Shown: positions 44,101-53,200 of the stretch, piece after piece
How positions within the stretch are numbered: the first letter of the stretch is position 1
How the letters are laid out: every line of letters begins with the position of its first letter
Origin: a virus
Reading direction: 5' to 3' (one strand)
DNA: 64,000 nt
Virus record (IMG/VR): IMGVR_UViG_3300028388_003330
Coordinates: 1 to 64,000 of that record
Translations under genes and position numbers: made by a program
Notes under the pieces: model-generated
The model's database searches: none
The model's input: only the letters and a program-made list of their open reading frames with translations
What the model was told of the DNA's origin: nothing

Positions 44101-47100
44101 AAACGTTATCGCCATTGATGTTGACATACGTCGTTCCATCGGACGCAATGCCCTCAAAACCCGCGTAGAAAGTACCGGTTCCAGCCGTCCTACGAATAAT
44201 AACGGTCCATTTATAGATACGCTCTGGATCAAACGGAATTAGGCTGTTATGAGCCAACCAGTGAAGATCATCGCCCGAGTTATCACCGATTCTTAGAAAC
44301 TTACCGCCCATATAGCTATCAGCGGCGGTTTGAATCGATAGCTCCCCAGTTCCTTGTCTGGTGATCCAGTAATTCAAGGCATTGGCGTCTTCCCAAGTTT
44401 CTTGGAAAATGAGATTGCCGGAGTTTGACGCCGTCGCTTCAAGCGCTTGGATTGCCTGAGTGTGCGAACTTAAAGTGCCTGCTTGATCAATATAAACTGT
44501 CGTTTCTAGGTTATCGATAGCCTGAGCGCTAGCACTAAGACCCGTTTCCGAGTCGTCAATTGACGCCTGAACAGCATCTAGACGATTGGCGTTAGCAACG
44601 ACGCCTCTTTCACTATCTTCTACCGTCGTTTCAAGATCGCTAATAGCAATAGAATGCGCTGCTACAGCGTCGCCAAGACTGGAGTAATCACCGATTTTCG
44701 TCCAGTAAGCGGTATCGGTAGGAAGAGGCGAAGGTGGAAAAACAGCCGTCGTATCCTGAATACACCGATAAAGCGAACCGTTGTAAGCAACGATATCGTC
44801 TACAAAATATTCAGTATTCGCATCAAAATCAGGCGTACCTTCAAGCGCCGCCACTTGAGTCTGGAGAGTATCTACCGCGCCCTCTAGGTCTGTCGTTCTA
44901 TCGTCAAGACCGGTAGTAGGCGTATCAATTAAATTAATTCTGCTATTGAGCGAAGCGGTTAATTCGCTCTCTGAAATCTGACCCTGAAGATCGGCTAATG
45001 TAATACCGAAGTCTTCAATGACGACACTAACCTCAGAGCTAAACGTTAGATTGTCTTTGCCCCAAATGTCATACGCCGCAACACGGACATACCAAGTTTC
45101 ACCGTTATTGGCGGTTATCAGACAACCATTGCCAGTACCTTCATATACCTTGTTTGTATTTATATTTGGAGTAAAGCCAATGGTTTGAGATGCGCAAACG
45201 ATATATCCGCCAACATCAACATCGCCTACACGATCCCAGCCAGCAGCATACTGCGTCTCAGCGTTATTAACGAAAAGATTGCTTGGCGCAGAACTAATCT
45301 GCGGGTTCGTAACGATAATACTTGCGGAGCTACCAGTGGTTCCGCTATAGAGTCTAGCTTTAACCCTAACCGTGATTGAACGATTAATCTGTCCGTCGTT
45401 CTGAGCATCCGCCCATGTATAGGTGTAAGACGGATCTCCAGTGTATGAAATTCGAACAACGGCTGAATTGATTTCAACCTGAACCTCGTAGTCGTAAGCC
45501 TCTTCCAGCTCGTCCCAGCGAACCGTAAAGCGATCCGAAATGAACGGACTTACCAGACCAAGATTCTGAACCTGACCGGGCGGGGCAACTTGAGTGCCGT
45601 TAACAGCGTTAAAATCACTATAAACGCCATCTGTAGTTACTGCTTTAACCCAATAAAAATAACTGATGCCCTGATTAACTGCGGCATCTGTGAAAGTCGC
45701 CTCTTTTGTACGTCCTATTTCTACCGCCGTACCGTTATCATCACTGGCACTGCGATAAACAACGATTTCGTCGTATATGCCTGTTGGCGGCGTCCAACTA
45801 AGGCTAACGATTGTTCCAATTGCAGTCGCAGTAAGGTTTGTAGGCGTAGTTACATCTGGGCGCGCAGTAGAACTAAACGCGATGGTTGGCGCACCAGCAA
45901 AAGTGGCCCGACGACCAACAATGTCAAAAGCAACGACCTTAAAGAAGACAGAAACGCCAACAGGGATGCGATGACGATACTCCAATGTCCGCATATCAAC
46001 CTGACCAACCTTCTCGTAAGGTGCGCCATCAACGGACATATGAATATCTGCACCGCCATAAACACCTGAAGCGGGATACGACCAATACAGATTTGCAACA
46101 GGAAGATAGCTGTTACCTATCTTCTCATATTCTTGGTAGACGCCTAGATCAACAACCTGCCCAATCTGTTGAGGTGCCTCATATATAGGCAACTCAATAT
46201 TATTGTCAACATTATATATTGCCGAATTATACTCAATGGCCCGGATTGTACGAACTTCATGACCAGAACCATTAATTGCAATAACGCGAAATGGACGCTT
46301 GACTAGGGTAACCGGCCCTAGCATAAATTTTGCGTATTTTGGAGGGGCTGAACCTAACGACGAGGCTACGGTTACCGATGATGTTAAACCCGGCGCGTTT
46401 GTAATATCTCGCTCAATTATTACATCAGTATCGTAAATAGTATAATCATGACCAGCAACGATACCAATGGTGTTTTCTATTTCAACACCATAATTTCCAG
46501 ATCCGTCATCATATACAACGCGACGAATTCGATGATCAACGCCGTTAATAACAGCGCGTGTTACGTTGGTATTGCCGTCATAACTGTTCAACCATACAAT
46601 GCCGCCTCCTACTGCTACGCCAGACACCGTACCGGTTGCGCGAGAAATCTTGTCGTAATTAATAAGCAGTCGGTAAGTAATACCGTCTAGTAACTCAACC
46701 TCTTGATCAAGGTTAACAACACTAACCGTGGAATTCGCTTCCAGCCGACCGCTGTACTCCCAATTCGGGAGATTATGCTGTACAAGTATCTGACTACCAA
46801 CCGTACAAGCAATAGACTCTACCGGCGCATCAAACGTAATGCTTTTGGTAATGTACTTGTTTAAGTTAAGTTGAAATACCGCCTCATTAACGGCTTGTTG
46901 TTTATCGGTACAACCAAATAACGTTATCCTTGCCGTTTTTACGTCATCAGTTGGCAAAAGAGATGGGTCGCGAACCTTTAATGTGGTTCTTTCATAATCG
47001 TTTTCTGAATCAAAGTAGGTAACTTCGATTTCATTTGCCCTGTCAGTCATGGGCAACCAAGTCATCTTAAATGACTTCTCGACAATGTTACCTACGTTGA

Positions 47101-48817
47101 ACATCATTACCGGGTCGTCCGCTTTTTCAAGCGCGACCTGATAACGCGTTCCAACGTTTACGATTTGCGCATGACCAAGGCGAAGGACATACTGCAAAAC
47201 ATCCCAAACGTTTGAGGCTGTATCAAAAACGCCGTTAAATACTAAAGAGTTGTCATCGCAATGATCGGCCCACTCTTGCCAAGAATCGATATCAAGACGA
47301 GACTCATCAATTCCTCCGCCATAACGCTTGTTCGTTAATATGTCATACGTTATCCAAGCGGGATTATTCGAAGCCTCATATGTCCAAGTGCCAACGTTAT
47401 TAACATAACGACGGACCTTTATATATTTGCCACCATGCAGATATGTAACGTTGGGAATTGAATTAACTTGATCTGAGGCGCGAAGCTTGACGGCAAGTAG
47501 AGCTGTGTGTCGATATGCGACCTTGTCATTTACGATTTCAGCCACATCGTCATAATTAACGATGTCAACCGTCTGTTCATCAGAAGACGGTGCATCACTG
47601 CGCCGGACGCGAATCTCATAAAAATCTTCAACCAGTTCTGGTGAAGTAAATGTTCTTTGAACGCGAGACCTTCCGCGACCAGAAATTGTAGTTGGTTCAG
47701 TAAAGTTGCCGATTTCTAACTTTTGACCAACAATTTGAAGAGTGGTGTCATCTTGAATAAGCCCGCTATCTAAAAGTGCGGTTCCCGCTCTAAGCGATGA
47801 CTCATAGGTATCGGTGTCAGTGTAATAATATTGCGTAACGTATGTGGTTACAGCGTCGAAATTATAAAGCGTTATCCACTCTGCATCCCCAAGCCGACGA
47901 TATTGACAATCTAAAGCAACTGTAACGGTTGCGACATCGCCATTATCTTTGTAATGCGCAAGACCAGCAGGCGCAGAGAAATCTACTCGAAATTGATCAA
48001 TTTCGGTTGTAGTTGTGTGAACTATCCAATCAACCTCATTTAATTCGATATTCTTTGCGTGCTCGGTGATATTCTGATTAAACCAAGGAATAACGGTCTG
48101 ACCGCCTGTACCCGGACGTACAGCAGTTTCCCAATCACTGAAATTTTCGATGGGTTGATCATTCAGTTTAATTTCCCCAACGCCAGCAATTGGACCTTCG
48201 CCAGCATTGAGAAGCATGTAAAGAATTTGATCATCGCCAGAATTAACCGTATGCAACGCAATTCGGTTTCCAGCGACTCTAAAGCGCCCATAAACCAAAG
48301 GAATAGGCACTTCTTCAGATGATGTGTTTTTGGGGCCTGCGAATCCATAGGAGGGACTATCGTCCGCATCTTGGAAATTCTTCGGCATAATTGGCTTTAT
48401 TGGCAACAGCGTATTGATCAGCAAACCGCCAATCATCGTGATGCCAGCGGTATACGCATAGCCGATGCCCGTTAGTGCCCCTGCAGCGGTTGCCCCACCC
48501 GGAAGCGCAAGAGCAATTTGGGGAGCAAAAATCGCAACAGCGAGAAACGCAACCAAGCGGAGAATGTTTTTGTCGTCACCGCCCTGCGGAACAGGACAAA
48601 CAACGATACTATCACCCGCCCTGACAGGAACCGAGTAAATTTCCTGCTCAGGAACTAAAGCGCCGTTAAGAGAAACAACAATCTCTTTGTAGGGCGAAGA
48701 AATGTATTCACCGAGATTCTTGCCTGACGACCATTCGGGCTTACTACGCGTATAATCCCGTGGATCAAACGGGTTGTTAATTACGGTGAGAAAAATTGTT
48801 TCAGTTTTCACCGACAT
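35153..48817 (-). CDS. Giant gpJ-like tail tip/host-specificity protein
   Basis: A 4554-residue protein, about four times lambda gpJ. Residues 1-150 hold a beta-grasp, gpI-like segment (SLNGALVPEQEIYSV) and two hydrophobic helices. The gpJ core follows (YGRFRVAGNRIALHTVNSG; TNKRYGGGIDESRLDIDSW). Fn3 domains lie near 985-1075 and ASITYVDD coiled-coil repeats near 1650-2010. A DUF1983-like GWRIDKSG segment is near 2450. Two similar carbohydrate-binding-like modules occur near 2926-3149 and 3842-4068, with an ILEI/PANDER-like domain near 3662-3822, a LamG-like domain near 4083-4326 and a second GWWINKNG segment near 4345. It should form the tail tip and bind receptors. The start overlaps the gpK-like gene by 17 bases. 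Confidence 0.92.
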   Translation of the reverse strand: MSVKTETIFLTVINNPFDPRDYTRSKPEWSSGKNLGEYISSPYKEIVVSLNGALVPEQEIYSVPVRAGDSIVVCPVPQGGDDKNILRLVAFLAVAIFAPQIALALPGGATAAGALTGIGYAYTAGITMIGGLLINTLLPIKPIMPKNFQDADDSPSYGFAGPKNTSSEEVPIPLVYGRFRVAGNRIALHTVNSGDDQILYMLLNAGEGPIAGVGEIKLNDQPIENFSDWETAVRPGTGGQTVIPWFNQNITEHAKNIELNEVDWIVHTTTTEIDQFRVDFSAPAGLAHYKDNGDVATVTVALDCQYRRLGDAEWITLYNFDAVTTYVTQYYYTDTDTYESSLRAGTALLDSGLIQDDTTLQIVGQKLEIGNFTEPTTISGRGRSRVQRTFTSPELVEDFYEIRVRRSDAPSSDEQTVDIVNYDDVAEIVNDKVAYRHTALLAVKLRASDQVNSIPNVTYLHGGKYIKVRRYVNNVGTWTYEASNNPAWITYDILTNKRYGGGIDESRLDIDSWQEWADHCDDNSLVFNGVFDTASNVWDVLQYVLRLGHAQIVNVGTRYQVALEKADDPVMMFNVGNIVEKSFKMTWLPMTDRANEIEVTYFDSENDYERTTLKVRDPSLLPTDDVKTARITLFGCTDKQQAVNEAVFQLNLNKYITKSITFDAPVESIACTVGSQILVQHNLPNWEYSGRLEANSTVSVVNLDQEVELLDGITYRLLINYDKISRATGTVSGVAVGGGIVWLNSYDGNTNVTRAVINGVDHRIRRVVYDDGSGNYGVEIENTIGIVAGHDYTIYDTDVIIERDITNAPGLTSSVTVASSLGSAPPKYAKFMLGPVTLVKRPFRVIAINGSGHEVRTIRAIEYNSAIYNVDNNIELPIYEAPQQIGQVVDLGVYQEYEKIGNSYLPVANLYWSYPASGVYGGADIHMSVDGAPYEKVGQVDMRTLEYRHRIPVGVSVFFKVVAFDIVGRRATFAGAPTIAFSSTARPDVTTPTNLTATAIGTIVSLSWTPPTGIYDEIVVYRSASDDNGTAVEIGRTKEATFTDAAVNQGISYFYWVKAVTTDGVYSDFNAVNGTQVAPPGQVQNLGLVSPFISDRFTVRWDELEEAYDYEVQVEINSAVVRISYTGDPSYTYTWADAQNDGQINRSITVRVKARLYSGTTGSSASIIVTNPQISSAPSNLFVNNAETQYAAGWDRVGDVDVGGYIVCASQTIGFTPNINTNKVYEGTGNGCLITANNGETWYVRVAAYDIWGKDNLTFSSEVSVVIEDFGITLADLQGQISESELTASLNSRINLIDTPTTGLDDRTTDLEGAVDTLQTQVAALEGTPDFDANTEYFVDDIVAYNGSLYRCIQDTTAVFPPSPLPTDTAYWTKIGDYSSLGDAVAAHSIAISDLETTVEDSERGVVANANRLDAVQASIDDSETGLSASAQAIDNLETTVYIDQAGTLSSHTQAIQALEATASNSGNLIFQETWEDANALNYWITRQGTGELSIQTAADSYMGGKFLRIGDNSGDDLHWLAHNSLIPFDPERIYKWTVIIRRTAGTGTFYAGFEGIASDGTTYVNINGDNVFNNQHYHTTGGGKSTIAATWEVITGYTKGYGSPLGDYSGASTAEAPHLAHENVRYMRPVFIANYGGVAGTTEVGAIMLEDATADYAIDTRASITYVDDAIADEQQARATALTQLDTDYKAADAGLQTNIDAKASITYVDDVISDEQQARATALSQLDADYKAADSLIADDVTDLQNGVPIGDFDKVSLPAVETVYNVDLKIHNGSGTTAAFKIFEYTNTGNYHGLALSGRVRYGTRAGRQDNSADVDISVFTNSNGLVHDGIGTFVGTAVYRWRNDVEIPDRLAVYHDPTANKTTIYVLNLENAKEIAGRVQVSVYGVVGNSWIDTRQDAVADAIGDHTYTPAGYEVVPVYSDWGYNDLSSSKASITYVDTAVSNETTARATAISQLETDYQTADDGLQADIDLKASITYVDDVISDEQTARAESIQQLSALTDVRSDEPSYINAQALTSPRVVLGSSGDQTIRIAALEDGTYIYQNSVETAGPLDAMSVITRTASLGDIFTANKPTQFELQDRGDQVPAFSDCGRYFGHYYNRYSPVTLYFYAVSGSAVVKINNAGTPLYDFSSPTATVTVPSGTVQTWSTTVTEPAFVIIESSSDIVAFAEGNAGDYTCLLPMAREILAARYTSVIYDSVNSSYEKTSLGNSHYITSPGLVQTTAIGDSAGGDCEPAISTKMLGDTYLIAHNVSDYVVAAVEPCVITVIDSTGVVATHDLSYASRDNVGKVEVGNIGGVDPTLYSGPVRFEGTAPFMLRLNNLSDDEYVARGMRRALRDYDGLGIAAVQREAKARADKDGLLSSEYTVKVEARAADGKTAIAGIGLSVENDQSGTTSSEVAILANQFSILDPNGVDVSVPFIVRNGVVYIDETYIQDGTISTAKIGDYIQSLNYTPTSGWRIDKSGSAEFSQITIRDSSGNIVLQSGGKINWDGINFSGGSVLDLDYTGALNANYITNTSELTDGAGLGDTANWDGVSGVPVALNRAALGSMHTGGFGDVRLLKNELGDGSANPGEIRITGTTFYHPDGTKRSITNDTQLNTAWEGGIKQDPFYIIYTDESPNTRFANNFGTAVEFFGAIYDIDTDTWQAVDNGNVKYTFTPLDTDCIVAIGRKWTTAAGTGIDVLSSLIATNTNLPADGATVGADFNSNVTNIPYDSIYTNDDSVALGFNPTFSDWPDGQTRPTGWNSYGVGTPVKETTLRRIGPYAVKFVVPAATNFGIVRTVSFYDTPLPADTFVSGAFDIYIENYVAGGRPGILVDLFYNTSGSYRRTPFTAPLTTTGWQKVPFTARLNPGEQIYRLQIHLMASYTGMSGGQFQGTVIFDNLRFAFFDKSIDNTVIELADDGTLSGAGGGKVTILGLGYTGELDADNTYNNSAGSGVNIADYRCSVFEDIFPTLVPVRATVSYDDTISYFGGHSLKISATDNDGYVLLAENASDWNVIIEPGKVWLFSCYVRSSLANSAVQLRAVRNSDGTTPGGSFTCAATPGDWKRITWTLDLSADTSTRLRLRIDNDGGAGCDLWVDGIMFEERVGALSNPSSYAIPGGGTTLYDDLSGTPTSLSEISTAEGTKLTNIEDGATVGQTKQEWYDALEAAFAAGSTLFTTGAINDSIPMSTTIASADTWTFNCPVAGKIIIGVLIRDAEGGVQLALNGTTIGANLHYNEVSSQPDNTSWWFYRVGDAVEGTNTIAIWASNADGAATENIVVKATPAWDVSAVSGMLPNWNLSINGPDGKPAGIEAVESTNSKAAFAWGDSTKTWMRISHANDASVAYGWPAIPIDDKQTYEVTIRHRAESVGTTGLYLRFNEKSSALAEGKTHIGAGGTSALTDTRTTFVSVYNNGQYPGTTWQEDTYTYTPTAGAKFASFAVYHWTATSRYYDVDAVQIRPIGGYEKGATVGATWGTNLDNMPPDEQLLNKYAPMGYNFCGDPGFIKYASGDTSFWNVTGGATVSATGAEDGGPCWQVVNPTATAYGQTCYTNRGEYIPLLQGEKLYCRARVYFSTDYNGTGFRIELNEKTSAGASTAVGSWPDLVSDDGGVTKGQWYWLEGSAAALQPDCRQVSVQIIVGACTGTVKVSHVEVSRVQPEATVGADWTANLSGRPLMYRVVTKGNQATYSAHGHGLYDEDDTQIQGIGRSYTMVVFNRTTGLRESGQTYDVYGSVANATTMAAALNALDNTKIVVVYGFDEPENNRLANGLDAAMYRCGASKAVYGSTNLFKNRSAYVLIGIPGCGEGNGFEAYAGEVDDDPDAWLDIPFSIYKGAPLVSALAKTNSSIYDLDYVGELDADSTYNNTAGSGVNIANYRYSVFENIFPTLAKASTATVSLDATVSYFGGHSLKIAATGDNGYVFLSDGATNYNIPIEPGKVWLFSCYVRSNTANAAVQLYTRRQLNDTYLGYNFTCAATPGDWKRITATIDLSADTTSTRLLLRVDNEGGAGCDVWFDGIMFEERVGALSNPSTYAIPGGGTTEYDDLSGTPTSLSEISTAEGTKLNNIEDGATVGADFWDNFTGYPDSLPNPTKLAGRWSFATDYSDDDSGEFKDATAKLGYVTLSNGANSVSVVQANLGKGVQIDSAGVKLAKNVDTAYATYPQQSWVFVFKAPSTPPPSGARIVTRDLSDGWGVSTSESTYDGNGKMNVSLAFGNPSTLTDAIYQDEWHCLIVTFDKDANELHYYMFHADGSYQTSTLGTTSSFTTTARAVAIGGNSEGDWDTSSLGSGVYYGGIFSEARYYREFWNRDQAWNMARACLQSAGSESGTFAFIDEINQSNVSTVIAAGAIGDAYIGNTIQSTNFVNVTSGWWINKNGNAQFNDIYARGNIEASSLKADSLEIVERGHIAELAVGTLQIDELAVTTLKIADRAVTIPTTNKFTTLTTVANTWTEYGYLTYTATGNEALITVSMRMVISSANGDGYDSLYMDLKRDDVHIYGGTQIARYREGGGDFITFVYMDVPPAGTRRYSVDLYVSNTYESGRNDIEVKVDDLIISALEVKK

Positions 48818-49175
48818 ACTCGTATACGCCCATTATTTTATTAGACCAAACGCTCAAAGGCTCAATTACTACACCGCCAGACTTTTCCCATGTGTGAATA
48901 AACTTACCATTACCGATAAAGTAACCCACATGAAGATTGCCCGGTACGCGAAACAAAATTGACGCACCCTCTTTTAATTCACAAGTTTTCCACAGATGAA
49001 GATTACCCATCATCATGGCAGTAATCTCCGCGCCGTTTGAGGAACTTGGAAAATCTTTAATTTCAATGCCACGGCGTCGATGCAGAAGCATCAATAAACC
49101 ATAGCAGTCCAGCGCATTTTCATCGCGACCGCCATAAGCGAATGGAATGCCAATGAGATCTGCGTATTGTGACAT
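48801..49175 (-). CDS. NlpC/P60 tail-tip hydrolase (gpK-like)
   Basis: A 124-residue NlpC/P60 peptidase. The catalytic Cys is in NALDCYGLLMLL and the His is in NLHVGYFIGNG or KFIHTWEKSG. Lambda gpK carries a JAMM domain plus NlpC/P60; here only the latter is present. It helps local cell-wall opening and tail assembly. Order gpL-gpK-gpJ matches lambda. Confidence 0.88.
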   Translation of the reverse strand: MSQYADLIGIPFAYGGRDENALDCYGLLMLLHRRRGIEIKDFPSSSNGAEITAMMMGNLHLWKTCELKEGASILFRVPGNLHVGYFIGNGKFIHTWEKSGGVVIEPLSVWSNKIMGVYEYVGEN

Positions 49176-49193
49176 TTATTTAGCCATCGCAGA

Positions 49194-49814
49194 TCAATAC
49201 TGATTAATGCCGGGAAAACCGCCAAAGTTAAGATTATTATCATGCGCGGAGCAGCCATTTGGGCCATCAAGCGTGTAATCGCATGATTCCATGACACCAG
49301 AATAACCACACTCTACGCTCTTATATGCCCAAGAGCATCGGCTTTTGATTTGTCTGCGACGCGGAAACGCCAAAGCAAGATGTGACTCCGTGCCAAGCGT
49401 CCACTTAACCACATAGTCATCAACGTCAGCCGAGATAACACGAAATGTCTCAACAATCTCCGGGTCACCATCAAGATTCCCGGTATTGATAACCATGAGA
49501 CGTACAACAAACCCCACACCACCGCCATAACCTTCCATCCGTTGCTTAATATCGCCAGTAAGGTCTTGAATGGTTAGGGTGACACTACTCTCTTCACCGG
49601 ATTCGGAACGAAGATCCGGAGTAAATGGGAAGGCAGTGTAAGTTTGACCGTTGAAAACGATATCCTCGTTGTTGTTAACGAGATACAGCGTTTCAATTAG
49701 CGTGCCGTTTGATTCGGTGACATCGATCTCAACCGCCGCTAGGAACGGAATATCCGAATCTATTCGGTTCTTTTCTTCAACGGTTGCAACAGAGATGTGG
49801 CTAGAGGATTTCAT
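49194..49814 (-). CDS. Minor tail protein L-like, iron-sulfur type
   Basis: A 206-residue protein similar to lambda gpL: an N-terminal virion domain (FLAAVEIDVTESNG, FNGQTYTAFPFTP) and a C-terminal module with four cysteines (RCSWAYKSVECGYSG, ESCDYTLDGPNGCSAH) then NNLNFGGFPGI. These Cys bind a 4Fe-4S cluster in gpL. The ATG has no Shine-Dalgarno site; a TTGACA promoter ends seven bases upstream, so the message may be leaderless. Confidence 0.9.
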   Translation of the reverse strand: MKSSSHISVATVEEKNRIDSDIPFLAAVEIDVTESNGTLIETLYLVNNNEDIVFNGQTYTAFPFTPDLRSESGEESSVTLTIQDLTGDIKQRMEGYGGGVGFVVRLMVINTGNLDGDPEIVETFRVISADVDDYVVKWTLGTESHLALAFPRRRQIKSRCSWAYKSVECGYSGVMESCDYTLDGPNGCSAHDNNLNFGGFPGINQY

Positions 49815-49821
49815 AGGGAAA

Positions 49822-49850
49822 AGTATCTAATTGATGACTTATGGTGTCAA
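49822..49850 (-). promoter_or_regulatory. Sigma70 promoter with operator-like spacer before the gpL-like gene
   Basis: Minus strand: perfect TTGACA at 49850-49845, 17-base spacer containing ATAAGT-N8, then GATACT. The -10 ends seven bases from the ATG, so transcription probably starts at or next to the start codon. Confidence 0.65.
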
Positions 49851-49856
49851 GCCGCA

Positions 49857-50222
49857 TCAAACCTCACGAAGCTTGATGCTCGTAACATCAAAATAATGCG
49901 TACCACCGACGCCCTTATACTTAAAATCCATTTCCTCTTCAAAGCGAACTGTGACCTCTTCAAGCGTTGTCGGAATCGTCCATGTAAAGCTCTTAGAGCC
50001 GCCCAACTGCGTGTTCCAGAACGTTTCCAGTAGCGCTCTATCCGCCTCTGAGATCTGCGTAAAACCCGTTTTAAACACTCTACGAGGGCGTCGCGTGTAT
50101 CGTGGGCGAGTTAGTTGATAGCCGCCATCGGTACTGGTTCGAATTGCGGGGTCTTCTTGACTAACCTCGAAATATTTCGAATCTTCCTTGGATGTCATTC
50201 CAGCAGGAGGGAAATCACTCAT
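49857..50222 (-). CDS. Minor tail protein M-like
   Basis: A 121-residue protein with the pattern of siphovirus gpM-like proteins: RPRYTRRPRRVFKTGFTQIS, then ALLETFWNTQLGGSKSFTWT and VRFEEEMDFKYKGVGG. It lies between tape measure and gpL, as in lambda, and would help attach the tail tip to the tube. It starts four bases inside the tape-measure end (ATGA overlap). Confidence 0.82.
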   Translation of the reverse strand: MSDFPPAGMTSKEDSKYFEVSQEDPAIRTSTDGGYQLTRPRYTRRPRRVFKTGFTQISEADRALLETFWNTQLGGSKSFTWTIPTTLEEVTVRFEEEMDFKYKGVGGTHYFDVTSIKLREV

Positions 50223-53200
50223 CGCACTGCACCCCGAAGACCATCACGGAAACCACCAGGACGATTAGCGGCTTCCAATACAACGTCAAGAATCATCTGT
50301 CGCCCATCAAATTTAGTCTGACCTTGATTGGCTTTAACAGGCTGTCCGCTTTGATTGATGACATTCACCTGAACATTAGGAACCTGTTGACCGGTTAGCG
50401 TAACAGGGATGTTCTTGCCGTCAGGCAAAGGAACGTAGGCTTCGTTCATACGCCCTTCGCCAAATAGCGCCAACTGCGGACTGTCTGCGATACCGCCACT
50501 AGCGTATGAACGCAATGGCAACTTACCCGCAGGCGTCATAATGCCACCATCTGCGAATACAGGCGTTGGACCGCCGCCAAGACTAGAACTACCAATGAAG
50601 CTTCCGCCAAAGTCTGAAGCGCCAAACATTCCAGATACAGCACTCGAAAGAGCCGAAGTCAACGGCCCAACAATGTTTTTCTGAATCTGCAGTCGAATCA
50701 ATTCCCTGAGCATGGAAGTGATAAGATCGGCAAATTCAAACTTACCGGTTTCAACGAAATCCATAATGGCGTCGGTTGCGTTATTCGCAAAATCCACCCA
50801 CGCCTGCTCCATTTCATCCGTAATATCCTGCCAATCACGGTTAAGAGCTTGGATCGCGGTTTCGGTGTCGCGCATATACTGATCTCTGAGCGCATCAAGG
50901 AGCCCATACAGTTCGCGCTGCATGGCAACCTGCGCTTCAGAGTCACCTTCAAAATCAAGAAGGCGCTGTTCCAGTAATTCCTTTTCGTACTCGTATTCGG
51001 CTCTGCGCATCTCACGCTCTGTGAGTAGCCCTTGTCGAATAAGTCGTGCTCGTTCTTTGAAATTGAAGGCGTCCTGTAAAGCTTTCCTATCCTGCTCTAT
51101 CGTCAAGCCTTCCTGTAGTTCGCTGCGCAGTTCAGCGATTGCAGCTTCCGCCGCAGGACTCTTGGCAACTAGCGCATCCAGCCATTCAATCAACCCGCGA
51201 ATACGAGCCTCAACCGCAGTTTCATTGTTATAGCCAGACTCTAACTGACGGCGCATTTGCAACATTTTTTGCAAACCCGCCTCATTGCTTTTCTGTGTGC
51301 TATCAACAAGTTGGGTAATCTGAGTCGCCTGACGACGAGCCTCAATGGCGGCCTTGTAGGAGTTTTCCGCCTCTAAAACTTTCTCTTTTGCCTTATCCCA
51401 GGCTTTCGGATCACCAAGCAGTTGAACACCGGCTTTTCCAAACTGACCACTCTCAAGCATGAACTGGAACTTGGCAAGTTCGCCGTTCATTCCAGCCAGT
51501 TCTGCCTTAGCATCAATCGCTTTGTTCGCGAGACTATTCAGATAGGTTTCCAGCTTGTTGGCTTTCTTTTCTTCACCAGCGGAATCGGTAATAAAGACGT
51601 TAGCCAGCTCCATTGCCTTAAGTTCGCGAGCAGACTGTTCGCGGTGCTCTAGATACATCTCGCGCTCTACCGATAAACGCGCCTCAAGCTTTTTAATGCT
51701 ATCTTCTGCGCCTTGTTTACGCGCAGTCTCTAAAGCGGCTTCCGTTTCTTTCATCTCGCTAAGATATGCTTCGCCCATTTTGGCGTACATGGTCCTAGCG
51801 ATGTTGATCATGTTGGTTTTGTGCTGCTCGTTGGTAATCTCTTTTCTACGCAAGAATTCATCTTGAATTGCAGCGGTTGTCTGATATGCGTTCTTAGCCT
51901 CAACAAGTTGTTCAGACATTGCCTGACGGGCGTTTCGTTTTTCCCGAGTAGTTACTTGTCTAGAAAACGCCTCTTCGATTTGCGCAAATTTAATCCTAGC
52001 ATTCAGATACTTAGACCGAAGATCGGCAAGCTTTCGCATATCATCCTGACTTTTAGCGGTTCCATCGCGCTCTGCCTTTTCGATTCGCGTAAGAACGCGA
52101 TTATACTCACCTTCAATCTCGTTAAGAGCCTGTTTGGCTGTCACCACATCTTGTGAAGAAACAAAATTCAGATCCATTTCGCTGATGGTTTCTTCAGCCG
52201 TTTTAGCGGCGGAATCCAACGCATAGAAAAGTGTGGTGAACGCAATGAGAATCGGCGCTACGAGCCCCAGAGCAGATACCAAACCTCGGATTGCAAAGGT
52301 GAATGCGCCTATAGCAGCGGTTGTGGCGCTCAACGCGGTTGGAGCGGTCCTAATCGCAAACATCGCAACGCTTACATCTACGGCAAACTTTTTCATTGCC
52401 ATGCTAGAAGCGGCAATAGCGGGCACTACCGAAGCTCGTAATGCTCTGGAGAAATTCAACAGAGTGTTTATAGCAAAGGCGGTCGCTAACGCCTTGCCAA
52501 ACACCTTTATGGCATCCCAGTTATTGACAAGGAAATCAATGAATGATCTTAGACCTCTAACCATTGCAGCAAGAGCCTGACCAATGTTCTCTGCGACAGA
52601 TTTAAACTGCCCGTCGGCAAAAGCGTTAATCAGACTTTGAAATTCTTGTTTTGCGGCATCGAAGAAACCCGCTTGACCCACATCGTTCAAGAACACCATC
52701 CACTGTGTTCTCATCTGTTGCGTCATCCCGATCCAAGTAGACATCAGTTCAAAGGCAGCGCCTTCATAGTTACGACGGAACTCGCCGAACATCTTCTCAA
52801 GCGCCGACATTGACTCAACCGTACCCTTTGAAATGGCGTTAACCAATTCTCGGAAGGTCATGTTCATGGAACGGGCAAGCAATTGAATAGCTCTCGGAAC
52901 AGCTTCACCCAACTGCTGCCGAAGTTCTTCCATTGAGATGACGCCCTTACCCGCCATCTGCTGAATAGCGATAGTGGCTCGGTGTAGGATCTGATCGTTT
53001 CCACCGAAACGTGCTACCGAATCAAGAAGCGCCTGCATGCTGCCATTGGTCGGATCGATGCCAACAGAGCGGAATTTAACAAAGGTGTTGCCAAGCTCGT
53101 TGAGTGAGAACGGAGCCTCTTGCGCTTTTGTGATCAACCATTGAAGGTTCTCACCGGCTTCTTTTACACGCTCAGAAGCGGTTGCCGCCTCCGACATACC

